NCBI RefSeq assembly: GCF_003605365.2
Contig: NZ_QYTU02000005.1
Coordinates: 1-64,000, forward strand
DNA: 64,000 bases
From: Siminovitchia fortis
GTDB lineage: Bacteria; Bacillota; Bacilli; Bacillales; Bacillaceae_C
Direction of reading: 5' to 3'
Each line of letters starts with the position of its first letter. The first letter of the stretch is position 1. Under the pieces are notes generated by a model. It had not been told where the DNA came from. It was given only the letters and a program-made list of their open reading frames with translations, and made no database searches. The translations under genes and the position numbers were made by a program. This document shows positions 1 to 8,313 of the stretch, in pieces.

Positions 1-173
1 CGCTGGCATTCATCCCGGCATTGAAATGCCGGGCCTTCTGCCAGTTGTTCGTAAAGGTCTGCTGCCTGCTTTTTTCGCTGAAGTCTTAAATATACATAAA
101 CACTGACAAAGGCGGCAGCAACAGCCGCCCAGAAAGCAGGAAAGGACAGAGTTCCAATCGAATACCATTTCAT
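1..173 (-). CDS. Small membrane protein, N-terminal part only
   Basis: A leftward reading frame starts at an ATG at 171-173 and stays open to the left edge of the window, giving 57 residues without a stop. The N-terminus reads MKWYSIGTLSFPAFWA, followed by an Ala/Val-rich hydrophobic stretch ending in LRLQRKKQ, so it looks like a single N-terminal membrane anchor followed by a charged cytoplasmic part. A weak GGAAGTAGG ribosome binding site lies about 9 bases upstream. It lies just downstream of cardiolipin synthase on the same strand and could be co-transcribed with it. I do not recognise the family; most of the protein is outside the window. Confidence 0.55.
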   Translation of the reverse strand, partial: MKWYSIGTLSFPAFWAAVAAAFVSVYVYLRLQRKKQAADLYEQLAEGPAFQCRDECQ

Positions 174-199
174 CACAATAACCTACTTCCAGGGTATTT

Positions 200-1654
200 T
201 TATAAAATGGGTGAAAGCAGGCGTGAGATCGACTCCTTGAAACGGATGATTTTCGGCCTTCTCAAATATTGATCGTATGTCAGCGCACGGGATAATGAAG
301 CATCTTTTTCAAAAATATCGACAAGCTCCTGAACGAGTTCCTGATCATATAAGAAGGCATTCACTTCAAAATTCAGGCGGAAGCTCCTCACATCAATATT
401 GGCTGTTCCCACGCTTGCAATTTTTCCGTCAGCAATCATCGTTTTCGCATGAATGAAGCCATTTTCATATACATACACCTTTGCTCCTGTCTTCAACAGC
501 TCCCCAACATAGGAGTACGTCGCCCAATAGACGAAGGCGTGATCCGGTTTATTGGGAATCATCAGCCTGACATCCACACCGGATAATACAGCAATTTTCA
601 ACGCATCATGCACACTGGAATCCGGAATGAAATACGGCGTCTGAATGAGAATATAGTCTTTTGCCGAGTTGATCAGCTTAATATACCCATACTTGATCTG
701 CTCCCATTCTGAATCAGGACCGCTTGAAACAATTTGAACATCAGTATTGCCCATCGGCCCGATTTCCGGGAACAGCCTGTCTTCATAGCTGATTTTATTC
801 GATGAGGCCTGGTTCCAATCAAGGATAAACCTTGTTTGCATTGCATAAACAGCTTTCCCGTAAATTTTTAAATGAGTATCCCGCCAATAGCCGAATTTCT
901 TGTTCAAGCCAAGATATTCGTCACCAATATTGAAGCCGCCGATATATCCGACAGCACCGTCAATAATGGCCAGCTTTCTATGGTTGCGGTAGTTCACCTG
1001 CAAGTTCAAATGGGGAATAATGGCTGGAAAAAAAGCACTTACCCTTCCGCCTGCAGCGATCAACGGGCGGAAAAATTTCCTGGGGAGCCTTCTCGACCCC
1101 ATCGCATCATAGAGAACCCGCACCTCCACACCTTTCTTGGCCTTTTCCACAAGGAGCGCTAACAAGTCGTTGCCCAGCCTGTCGTTGCGCATAATGTAAT
1201 AAACGAGATGGACATGATCTTTCGCACTGCGTATGTCGGCCATCAGGGATTGGAACTTTTTATTTCCATCTGTAAAAACATCCACTTTGTTATCCTGTGT
1301 CAGGACGGCGCTGTCATTGACAAGCAGCATGTAAATCAAATCCTTGTACTGCGCCGTTTTATTGTCATGGAAAGGGAAATCACCGCTTCTCAGCATATCA
1401 ATTTGGGTATCCGTAATTTCCATGATCCCTATTTTCTTTTTATCTTTCCATTCAAAAATTTTTTTCCTGCTCAGGTTCTGGCCAAAAATCAGATAAAGGA
1501 CAAATCCTACAACCGGAACAAAAAACAAGACAAGAAGCCATGCCCATGTTGCGCCAGCGTCCCTTCTTTCCAGAAAAACAACGAAGCCGGCAAGCACAAT
1601 ATTCAAAATGAGAAATATACTTAATACAGCCGTACTGATCGTAGCAATTGTCAT
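200..1654 (-). CDS. cls: Cardiolipin synthase (phospholipase D superfamily)
   Basis: Membrane enzyme that condenses two phosphatidylglycerol molecules into cardiolipin and glycerol. The 484-residue product has two N-terminal transmembrane helices (about residues 5-25 and 35-60) and two catalytic HKD motifs, HRKLAIID near residue 225 and HAKTMIAD near residue 402, each followed by the usual G..N context. Length matches Bacillus ClsA (about 480 aa). I chose the ATG at 1654 because GAGG sits 8 bases upstream of it; a start seven codons earlier (1675) has no good ribosome binding site. It stands alone upstream; the only close neighbour is the truncated membrane gene downstream. Which of the several Bacillus paralogues it corresponds to cannot be decided here. 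Confidence 0.93.
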   Translation of the reverse strand: MTIATISTAVLSIFLILNIVLAGFVVFLERRDAGATWAWLLVLFFVPVVGFVLYLIFGQNLSRKKIFEWKDKKKIGIMEITDTQIDMLRSGDFPFHDNKTAQYKDLIYMLLVNDSAVLTQDNKVDVFTDGNKKFQSLMADIRSAKDHVHLVYYIMRNDRLGNDLLALLVEKAKKGVEVRVLYDAMGSRRLPRKFFRPLIAAGGRVSAFFPAIIPHLNLQVNYRNHRKLAIIDGAVGYIGGFNIGDEYLGLNKKFGYWRDTHLKIYGKAVYAMQTRFILDWNQASSNKISYEDRLFPEIGPMGNTDVQIVSSGPDSEWEQIKYGYIKLINSAKDYILIQTPYFIPDSSVHDALKIAVLSGVDVRLMIPNKPDHAFVYWATYSYVGELLKTGAKVYVYENGFIHAKTMIADGKIASVGTANIDVRSFRLNFEVNAFLYDQELVQELVDIFEKDASLSRALTYDQYLRRPKIIRFKESISRLLSPIL

Positions 1655-1931
1655 CGTCTCAACCTCGCAGCTCATTTAGATACAAAGACAAAACTCTCAT
1701 TCATTTTACCATATAACTCCAACCGAACATATAAACTGTCAATGGTTTTAAATGATCGGTTCCTGTTCATTCAAAATCATTAATAGACTGAATTTTCCAA
1801 TTTAGTTAAATGAAACCAAAGGTGGAGTTGTTTCGTACATTAATAATAAGAGTTTTTAAAACGGCTTTATGTACATAACAGTCCTTTATTTACTTTTTTG
1901 CTCTTCTATTTATTAAATGAGGGTGAAGTAT

Positions 1932-2822
1932 ATGAAGAGAGCATTTGTATGTTTATTTGTATGTTTATTTGTATTATTCCTTTGTTCAGGATGTATGGGG
2001 GAAGACCGTCAAAAACAGCAGCCTGCTGAGACGGAAACCGCCGCCGTGCAACTCCCGGAAAAAAAACCGGATCCAGTCATGCAGAAGGCTGTCGACAGCT
2101 ACGAAGGGATTGAAGATCCCGTTTTACGCGAACGGGTGCTGGAAGAATTGGGGCTTGAAGAATATGCAGCCGACAAAACAAGGCCGACTGTCGAAGACAT
2201 GGAAAAGCTGATCGTTTTCAGGGCTGACGATAGATGGAGCATCACCTCCCTGAAGGGGCTGGAAGTTGCTTTCAATCTCAAAATACTGAGTCTTGACGGT
2301 ACTGGTGTCAGCGATTTGCAGCCAATCTCACATTTGCCTTCTCTGGAAAAACTGTACCTGTCCGGAAATGAAATCAGGGATATCAGCCACTTATCAAGTT
2401 TGACTTCTCTCCAGGCGCTGACATTATGCGGTAATGACATTGTTGACTTTTCCCCGTTAAAAGAGCTGAAAGAACTCCGGATTTTGGGGTTGGGTACAAG
2501 CGGTTTGACTGATATTTCCTTTTTATCGCATTTAACTGAATTGGAAACTTTGAACTTAAGTGGAAATCAGATAACGGATATATCGCCTTTATCAAAACTG
2601 ACGTCATTGTCAAAATTGGATCTGTCCAGCAACAGCATCGAAACAATTGACGCCTTGTCAAACCTCGATTCATTGACGACTCTCATTTTATCCAAGAACG
2701 CCATTAAAGAAATTGATCCTTTAACGAACATGACATCCCTGCTTCACCTGGACCTTTCCGAAAATCACATTGATGACTTCAGCCCGGTGGAGGATCTGGA
2801 ACTACTTGAACTGATAAGATAG
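1932..2822 (+). CDS. Leucine-rich-repeat lipoprotein
   Basis: The 296-residue product starts with a basic MKR, a hydrophobic run built from repeated FVCLFVCLFV, and a lipobox-like CSGC, so it is probably lipid-anchored on the outside of the membrane. After a linker rich in Gln/Glu/Pro there are about eight internalin-type 22-residue leucine-rich repeats with the L..L.L..N.I.DI..L..L pattern, filling residues 120-290. The start at 1932 has GAGGGTG 7 bases upstream; an in-frame start at 1917 has none. Such proteins usually bind other proteins or surface ligands, but no partner is indicated by the neighbours, which are on the opposite strand. Function unknown. Confidence 0.8.
   Translation: MKRAFVCLFVCLFVLFLCSGCMGEDRQKQQPAETETAAVQLPEKKPDPVMQKAVDSYEGIEDPVLRERVLEELGLEEYAADKTRPTVEDMEKLIVFRADDRWSITSLKGLEVAFNLKILSLDGTGVSDLQPISHLPSLEKLYLSGNEIRDISHLSSLTSLQALTLCGNDIVDFSPLKELKELRILGLGTSGLTDISFLSHLTELETLNLSGNQITDISPLSKLTSLSKLDLSSNSIETIDALSNLDSLTTLILSKNAIKEIDPLTNMTSLLHLDLSENHIDDFSPVEDLELLELIR
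1947..1975 (+). repeat. 12-bp tandem repeat inside the signal peptide
   Basis: The unit TTTGTATGTTTA occurs about two and a half times in a row within the hydrophobic core of the lipoprotein signal peptide, encoding FVCL FVCL FV. The repeat is a multiple of three, so slippage would change the length of the hydrophobic segment by four residues without breaking the frame. Confidence 0.75.
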
Positions 2823-3042
2823 ATACCCCTTATGGGCCAATGAAAAAAGCGAATACAATGGTGGAATGATTGGTTCAATTATATGAAAATCAATCAATAT
2901 CAAAAGTAGAATCCACAAATAACCGGGAGAATACAAAGACTAAAATGGCCGCTTTACTTACATTGCTCTTACCTTTACCCCTGAAATGGAACGACAAGGG
3001 GGCATATCCGGGCAGCCCATGAGATGGAGTGCTGTAGAAAGA

Positions 3043-3075
3043 AGAGCCGCATCCATTTGGATGCGGCTCTATATA
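3043..3075. terminator. Bidirectional terminator
   Basis: A 12-bp stem (AGAGCCGCATCC / GGATGCGGCTCT) with a four-base loop lies between the lipoprotein gene and the converging M23 hydrolase gene. Both flanks are U-rich when transcribed, so it can serve either strand. The stretch 2823-3042 before it holds no convincing gene. Confidence 0.8.
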
Positions 3076-3085
3076 TTTTAGAGAT

Positions 3086-4483
3086 TTATAAATTTATATA
3101 ACCTGCCGGATTTACACGGCTTCCATTCTTAAAGATCTCAAAATGAAGGTGTGTTCCATCTCCGCCTTTTCCTGCTACAACATCTCCTGTGTTACCCATA
3201 GCTCCAATTACCTGACCCTTGGATACTTTGGTACCTACTCCAACAGAGCGGCTGCTCATATGGCCGTAAAGTGTTTTATAGCCATTCCCGTGGTTAATGA
3301 TGATAACATTTCCATAGCCACCCCAATTTCCAGGTGAACCAAATGTTGAAACCTCTACAGTTCCACTTGCTGCCGCTACAATCGGCGTACCTTTTCCTGC
3401 TGCAATATCTACCCCATTATGCATTGCACCCCAACGGGTACCGAATCCGGATGTAAATATTCCAGAAGCAGGACGTGTAAACATTCCTGAGCTTACTGCA
3501 GGTGCTTTACCTACAGGAGCAGAAGGCTTGTGGTATGTAGTAGTTACTTTACTTTTTCCTGGTGAAGAAGATTTTGATGCTGTCTTCGTTCCAGATGAAG
3601 TAGTTCCAGATGAAGTAGTTCCTGATGAATTGGAAGCTTCGTGTACACGGGCTGTCGCTTTAGCTTTCTCTGCTTCTTCTGCCTTTCTGGCTTCTTCTGC
3701 AATACGGGACTCCTCAGTACTAATGGCCCCTTGGATTTCTAACTGCTTGGCATTAAGCTTTGAAATTTCTGCTTCCAGAGATTTCTTTTCATCTGAGATG
3801 CCTGCTTGTTCAGCCTTCACATTTTTCATTGCTTCATTTTTTTGTGCTTTTTGAGAGTTAAGATCGGCTTTCAAGTCTTCCAACTCTTTAAGCATACCAT
3901 TCAATTTTTCCAGATTCTTTTTGACCTTTGCCTGCTTTTCCTCTAGTGCATCCTTATCTCGCTGCTGCTCTTCCATGATTTCTTTATCTGCACTGACAAT
4001 AGTTGTTACTGCAGAAACTCGGTCAACGAAATCGCTAAAACTTTCAGCCCCTAGCAAAACATCGATGTAATCGACTGATCCGCCATTTTGTTGGATGCTC
4101 CTTGCTCTTTCTTTAAGAAGTTCACTTCTTTTTTCTATCTTTTGTTTCAATACTTCTATTTCTTTTTCAAGCTTTTCAATTTCTGCTTTCGTTTTTTCTA
4201 TTTCCTGCTCTTTTCCTTTTATTTTTGTATTAGTGGTATCTATTTCCGTTTCCAGCTTCTTTACTTCAGCTTGCATATTATTAAGCTGGTTTGTCAAATC
4301 AGCCAGTGCACTTTCTTTCTGGGCTAAAGAATTGTTAATATCGGACAGTTCAGAAGCAACCTGAGACTGTTGGTCTTTCAAGTCAGATAGTGATGTTGCG
4401 GATGCCCCGCCGGCTAATGAGAATGTTCCTCCAAAACCTATGACGCCTGCTACAGTAATTGATAGTAATGAACGTTTCTTCAA
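3086..4483 (-). CDS. FtsEX-associated M23 peptidoglycan hydrolase with coiled coil (PcsB/EnvC-like)
   Basis: Secreted cell-wall hydrolase. Residues 1-30 form a signal peptide ending near AxA. About 30-270 are a long Lys/Glu/Gln-rich coiled coil, followed by a Ser/Gly/Thr linker with SSGTT repeats. The C-terminal 130 residues are an M23 (LytM) metallopeptidase domain with the zinc ligands HNGVD and HLHFE. The TTG start has AAAGGGG 9 bases upstream. It lies directly downstream of ftsE-ftsX. In other bacteria FtsEX opens the coiled coil of its partner hydrolase (PcsB, EnvC, CwlO) from across the membrane, so this is very likely the hydrolase controlled by the neighbouring FtsEX. B. subtilis has the protease gene ctpB in this position. 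Confidence 0.88.
   Translation of the reverse strand: MKKRSLLSITVAGVIGFGGTFSLAGGASATSLSDLKDQQSQVASELSDINNSLAQKESALADLTNQLNNMQAEVKKLETEIDTTNTKIKGKEQEIEKTKAEIEKLEKEIEVLKQKIEKRSELLKERARSIQQNGGSVDYIDVLLGAESFSDFVDRVSAVTTIVSADKEIMEEQQRDKDALEEKQAKVKKNLEKLNGMLKELEDLKADLNSQKAQKNEAMKNVKAEQAGISDEKKSLEAEISKLNAKQLEIQGAISTEESRIAEEARKAEEAEKAKATARVHEASNSSGTTSSGTTSSGTKTASKSSSPGKSKVTTTYHKPSAPVGKAPAVSSGMFTRPASGIFTSGFGTRWGAMHNGVDIAAGKGTPIVAAASGTVEVSTFGSPGNWGGYGNVIIINHGNGYKTLYGHMSSRSVGVGTKVSKGQVIGAMGNTGDVVAGKGGDGTHLHFEIFKNGSRVNPAGYINL
3589..3630. repeat. 15-bp tandem repeat in the M23 hydrolase linker
   Basis: Near-identical 15-bp units (GTTCCAGATGAAGTA on the plus strand) occur nearly three times in a row and encode the SSGTT repeats of the flexible linker between coiled coil and catalytic domain. 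Length variation here would stay in frame. Confidence 0.75.
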
Positions 4484-4532
4484 GAACTAATTCCCCTTTC
4501 TCCCTGGCACGAAATTTTTATTTACGTTTCAG

Positions 4533-4553
4533 ATTTTACCGTCTGGGTAAAAT
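4533..4553 (-). other. Small hairpin between ftsX and the M23 hydrolase gene
   Basis: An 8-bp inverted repeat (ATTTTACC / GGTAAAAT) with a five-base loop lies in the 81-base gap between ftsX and the hydrolase gene. It has no run of T, so it is more likely an RNA processing or stability element than a full terminator. Confidence 0.4.
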
Positions 4554-4564
4554 TAACTATATAC

Positions 4565-5449
4565 TCATATTTTCAAAAAGCGTTTGACAGATATAAAGCT
4601 ACCCCAGGCACCGATAATGACACCGATCAACAGCATCAGTCCAATTAATTGGTATACAAATGGACTATAAGAAAGCGGTTGAATGACCTGATTCGGAATA
4701 CGCGAAGCCAAAAAGTCATAGGCATAATAGTAGCCTGCCGCCACAACTGCAATCGGAATAATCGCACCGATCAATCCGAGCCACATGCCTTCAAAGAGAA
4801 ACGGCCAGCGTATGAACCAATTCGTCGCTCCTACCAGTTTCATAATCTCAATTTCCCTGCGTCTTGCAAAAATAGTGATCTTAATAGTATTTGAGATTAA
4901 GAACATTGCTGTAAACAGCAATCCGACAATCAGAACAAGACCAATGTTACGGCTTGTCTTTAACGTATTGAATAATTTTTCGACTTTTTTCTCTCCATAG
5001 AGCGCTGAGTCAACAAAATCAAAAGAGCTGATTTTCTTGGCAACTACCGGCGTGTCAACCGGTCTTTTCGTTTTCACAATAAAGACATCATGCAACGGAT
5101 TTTCCTGCTCATACAGCTTCCAGTCTTTTCCCATTGTTTTGATCAAATGGTCCAGTTCCTGCTCTTTGGATGAAAATGTAACTGATTCCACCTGATCGAT
5201 TTCTTCAATTTTTTTCTTTAGCGCTTCCTTGTCTTCTTTCTTGGCCGTCAATTCTATATGCGTACGAATTTCGACATCATTCTCAATATCTGTGGCAAAT
5301 TTATTCATATTCAGCATGATGACGAAAAAAACACCAACGAGCAGCAACGTGACAGTGACTGCGCTTGCGGAGGCAAAGGTCATCCACCCATTGCGGCGCA
5401 GACTTTTGAAGCTTTCTCCCAGATGGCGCCGAAACGTCCTAGCTTTCAT
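4565..5449 (-). CDS. ftsX: Cell-division ABC transporter permease-like protein FtsX
   Basis: Membrane partner of FtsE. The 294-residue protein has the FtsX layout: a cytoplasmic N-terminus, a first transmembrane helix near residues 25-50, a large extracellular domain (about 50-160) and three more helices in the C-terminal half. The start at 5449 gives a protein of normal FtsX length and overlaps the end of ftsE by 11 bases, as expected for translational coupling; an upstream in-frame start at 5506 would lie inside ftsE. In Bacillus FtsEX does not act as a classical transporter but transmits ATP hydrolysis to a peptidoglycan hydrolase outside the cell, here probably the product of the next gene. 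Confidence 0.93.
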   Translation of the reverse strand: MKARTFRRHLGESFKSLRRNGWMTFASASAVTVTLLLVGVFFVIMLNMNKFATDIENDVEIRTHIELTAKKEDKEALKKKIEEIDQVESVTFSSKEQELDHLIKTMGKDWKLYEQENPLHDVFIVKTKRPVDTPVVAKKISSFDFVDSALYGEKKVEKLFNTLKTSRNIGLVLIVGLLFTAMFLISNTIKITIFARRREIEIMKLVGATNWFIRWPFLFEGMWLGLIGAIIPIAVVAAGYYYAYDFLASRIPNQVIQPLSYSPFVYQLIGLMLLIGVIIGAWGSFISVKRFLKI

Positions 5450-6125
5450 AACCGTATTCCCCCTGCTGTTCATCACGGACAATGATTCCATTTTCAATGG
5501 CGACAACCCGGTGCTTGATCGTATTTACGACTTCGCGGTTATGGGTAGCCATAATGACCGTTGTGCCTTGTGCATTGATTTCTTCCAATAAATTCATAAT
5601 CTCCCAAGATGTTTCAGGATCCAAGTTCCCTGTAGGCTCGTCAGCTATGACAACCTGCGGCCTATTGACTATTGACCTTGCGATCGAAACCCGCTGCTGT
5701 TCCCCGCCGGAAAGCTCAGATGGAAGCATTCGGACTTTATGCTTCAAGCCGACCAGTGCCAAAACTTCCATGACCCTTCTCTTAATCTCTTTGGGATGGT
5801 GTTCAGTGACCTCCATCGCAAATGCTACATTTTCAAAAACTGTAAGAGTCGGAAGGAGTTTAAAATCCTGAAAAACCACTCCGATGTTTCGACGTAAATA
5901 TGGAACTTCCCTATTCTTAAGTTTTGATATGTCCACTCCATTGACAATGATTTTTCCTGAAGTAGGACTTTCCTCCCGGTACACCATTTTAATAAAAGTT
6001 GTCTTACCAGCACCGCTGGGACCTACTACATATACAAATTCACCTTGGTTAATCAGGATGTCCAAGCCGTTTACAGCAATAATACCGTTAGGATATTTCT
6101 TGCTTACATCCTGCATTTCAATCAT
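5439..6125 (-). CDS. ftsE: Cell-division ATP-binding protein FtsE
   Basis: ATPase of the FtsEX complex at the inner face of the membrane. The 228-residue protein shows Walker A GPSGAGKT (residues 35-42), Q-loop FQDFKLL, signature LSGGEQQR and Walker B VVIADEP followed by the H-loop MATHN. I chose the ATG at 6125, preceded by AAGGTGG at 5 bases, over an in-frame GTG at 6134; the resulting MIEMQDV start and 228-residue length match B. subtilis FtsE. First gene of ftsE-ftsX-M23 hydrolase. Confidence 0.95.
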   Translation of the reverse strand: MIEMQDVSKKYPNGIIAVNGLDILINQGEFVYVVGPSGAGKTTFIKMVYREESPTSGKIIVNGVDISKLKNREVPYLRRNIGVVFQDFKLLPTLTVFENVAFAMEVTEHHPKEIKRRVMEVLALVGLKHKVRMLPSELSGGEQQRVSIARSIVNRPQVVIADEPTGNLDPETSWEIMNLLEEINAQGTTVIMATHNREVVNTIKHRVVAIENGIIVRDEQQGEYGYES

Positions 6126-6152
6126 ACAAACCACCTTACTCCTTTAAGTAAA

Positions 6153-6186
6153 TCATTCGCTATGTATTTTGCTCACATTGTGTCAA
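6153..6186 (-). promoter_or_regulatory. Possible SigA promoter of the ftsE operon
   Basis: A perfect -35 hexamer TTGACA reads leftward at 6181-6186 about 55 bases upstream of the ftsE start. Candidate -10 sequences (TACATA, ATAGCG) downstream are imperfect in sequence or spacing, so the promoter is only tentative. Confidence 0.35.
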
Positions 6187-6238
6187 GGTGAAATTCCTCA
6201 TGACAAGTGGATGGAAAATAAACATTTCCATACAAAGC

Positions 6239-6259
6239 GCGGCTTATCCGGTAAGCCGC
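6239..6259. other. GC-rich palindromic hairpin
   Basis: The inverted repeat GCGGCTTA / TAAGCCGC with a five-base loop stands alone in the 575-base gap between ftsE and cccB. It lacks a T-run on either side and may be a REP-like element or an RNA-stabilising hairpin. Confidence 0.5.
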
Positions 6260-6529
6260 ATGTTATGAAAAACTCGTCAAATTATATCGAAATTTAAACC
6301 CAGACCCATTATAACACTTGGCGTCCATAATTTAAGGTACATTTATATTACATTTGTGTTTCAAAATGTCATATTACGGTAATATTCGAGATGATTAGAC
6401 ATTCATGAAAAAACTGCCTGCTCCGTAAAAATATCCCTTTTAAGCATTTACTGACTACCGGATATAAAGACCTATGACAAACGGATTGATCGGTTAAGCG
6501 ATTAACAAAGGCCGAACAGTTTTCTTCAA

Positions 6530-6570
6530 AAAAAAAAGAGACAAGCCGATCCATTTTCAGCTTGTCTCTT
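6530..6570. terminator. Bidirectional terminator downstream of cccB
   Basis: An 11-bp stem (AAGAGACAAGC / GCTTGTCTCTT) is flanked by A-run and T-run on both sides. Read leftward it gives a strong U-tract and would end transcripts coming from cccB through the short repeat. Confidence 0.8.
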
Positions 6571-6572
6571 TT

Positions 6573-6693
6573 GTCCAGCTCCAGGCGCCATCGGCGCCAG
6601 GATTAAGCCAATCGCTGATGAAGGCAAACCACGCCGTCTTCAGCGATTGGCTTATGCTTGTCACCGATAGACGGGCGCCTTGCGCTTTTCTTA
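6573..6693 (-). repeat. Short copy of the dispersed GCGCC-ended repeat, with internal hairpin
   Basis: Read on the minus strand it begins AAGCGCAAGGCGCCCG and ends GGCGCCTGGAGCTGGAC, the same ends as the element at 44009. The interior holds a 14-bp perfect inverted repeat (AAGCCAATCGCTGA / TCAGCGATTGGCTT) that the other short copy lacks. The whole unit would fold as one large closed hairpin. No protein is encoded. It lies between cccB and its terminator. Confidence 0.75.
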
Positions 6694-6700
6694 ATCCTAT

Positions 6701-7045
6701 TTACTTTTTCTCTGCCAGCCATGCAGCCACTTTGTCTGCATCATCACCTTTGATGATGCCTGCCGGCATTCCTGGCCTTCCATTTTCGATTACATCATGG
6801 ATTTCATCTTGGCTTAATGTTCCGCCGATTTTTTGTAGATTAGGGCCATTGCGTCCTTCCAAGTTTTCACCATGGCAGCTTGAGCAGTTTTGCTTGAAAA
6901 TAGCTTCCGCGTCATTTGTAGCAGTTGCTCCGCCGCCTTCATTTCCTCCGCCGGCATTGTCATTATCATTGCCGCCACCGCCGCAGGCAGCAAGTCCGAT
7001 GGCCAATCCAGTACTCATTATTAGGGCCCACATTTTTTTCTTCAA
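6701..7045 (-). CDS. cccB: Membrane-anchored cytochrome c551
   Basis: Small lipoprotein c-type cytochrome that carries electrons at the outer face of the membrane. It has a short basic N-terminus, a hydrophobic segment and lipobox LAAC, a Gly/Asn-rich linker (residues 24-45), the haem-binding CSSCH motif and the axial-methionine region GMPAG. The length of about 114 residues fits CccB. I place the start at the TTG at 7043-7045: AAGGAG lies 9 bases upstream of it, whereas the ATG three codons earlier sits directly against the ribosome binding site. Gene order prfB-cccB-ftsE is as in B. subtilis. Confidence 0.9.
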   Translation of the reverse strand: MKKKMWALIMSTGLAIGLAACGGGGNDNDNAGGGNEGGGATATNDAEAIFKQNCSSCHGENLEGRNGPNLQKIGGTLSQDEIHDVIENGRPGMPAGIIKGDDADKVAAWLAEKK

Positions 7046-7167
7046 GGTATACATCTCCTTTTTAAAAATGGTGCTCTTTTAGTATACCAATTAACATGCT
7101 TTTTTAAACAAATAAGGATGCGGGCATTTCCTTATAATGGAAAATTAGTGACAACTATTGGGACCCT

Positions 7168-8266
7168 TTATAAACGTGAACGCAAAAACGCGTTAATGAA
7201 CACATCAATGTCTCCATCGGTCACCGCCTGGACGTTTCCGACTTCTGTATTTGTGCGGTGATCCTTTACCATGGAATATGGATGGAACACGTAGGACCGG
7301 ATCTGGCTGCCCCAACCAATCTCCTTCTGCTCCCCTCTGATGTCGGCAATCTCTTTTTCTTTTTCTTCGATTTCGCGCTGGTAAAGCTTGGCCTTCAACA
7401 TTTTCATCGCACTTTCCCGGTTTTTGATCTGTGACCGCTCGTTTTGGCACGTCACGACAATACCGGTCGGCAAATGCGTGATCCTGACGGCAGAGTCTGT
7501 TGTATTGACATGCTGGCCGCCTGCTCCGCTGGAGCGGTACGTATCAATTTTCAAATCTTCGGACCGGACCTCGATTTCAATGTCTTCATTCAGCTCGGGC
7601 ATGACCTCACAAGACACGAAGGAAGTGTGGCGCCTTCCTGAAGAATCGAAAGGAGAGATCCGTACAAGGCGGTGAACGCCTTTTTCAGATTTTAAATAAC
7701 CGTAGGCATTATGCCCTTTGATCAGGAGGGTCACACTTTTGATTCCGGCTTCATCACCCGGAAGATAATCGAGAGTCTCTACTTTGAAGCCATGTTTTTC
7801 AGCCCATCTTGTGTACATTCGGAGAAGAATCGATCCCCAGTCCTGGGACTCGGTCCCGCCGGCACCTGGATGAAGCTCCAAAATGGCATTATTCTTATCA
7901 TACGGTTCGCTCAATAGAAGCTGGAGTTCAAACTTATCAAGCTGTTCCTTGAATTCCTTCAAGTCATTTTCCAGCTCTGCTTCAAGGTCAGCGTCTCCCT
8001 CTTCCTTGACAAGCTCGTGGGTAACTTCGAGATCCTCCTGGGTTTCAACGAGCCCTTTATATTCGCCAACCAAATCTTTTAAAGCGTTGGCTTCATTGAT
8101 TACGGTCTGTGCGGTTGATTGGTCATCCCAGAAGGAAGGGTCGGCCATTTGCTCTTCCAGTTCGGCAATCCTCGTCTCTTTTTCCTCTAAGTCAAAGAGA
8201 CCCCCTAAAGTCAGCTAACCTCTTAGCCGTATTTTCCAGTTCAGTTCTTATTTCAAAAAGTTCCAT
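7168..8266 (-). CDS. prfB: Peptide chain release factor 2, with programmed +1 frameshift
   Basis: Ends translation at UGA and UAA. The gene starts at the ATG at 8266 and after 24 codons meets an in-frame TGA at 8192-8194, preceded by the internal Shine-Dalgarno AGGGGG and the slippery CTT TGA C. A +1 shift there continues as DLEEKE to the stop at 7168, giving 365 residues, the normal RF2 length. The second frame carries the stop-recognition SPF motif (RISPFDSSG) and the catalytic GGQ (SGAGGQHVN). The TGA lets RF2 level regulate its own synthesis. It follows secA at a 47-base distance. Confidence 0.97.
8190..8210 (-). promoter_or_regulatory. RF2 programmed frameshift site
   Basis: Read leftward: AGGGGG, then TCT CTT TGA C. 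The G-rich stretch acts as an internal Shine-Dalgarno that pushes the ribosome, and the CTT codon slips onto TTT when RF2 is scarce. Spacing is that of the conserved bacterial prfB site. Confidence 0.97.
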
Positions 8267-8313
8267 ACTACCACCTCGGATGTTTTGTTTAATTTGTGCG
8301 TTGGCCGTTTCAA

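Noticed and set aside
6239-6259. Rho-independent terminator for ftsE upstream region
   Set aside because: A good stem but no T-run on either side, so kept only as a hairpin.
6369-6554. 61-codon frame in the ftsE-cccB gap
   Set aside because: Starts inside a terminator stem and has no ribosome binding site.
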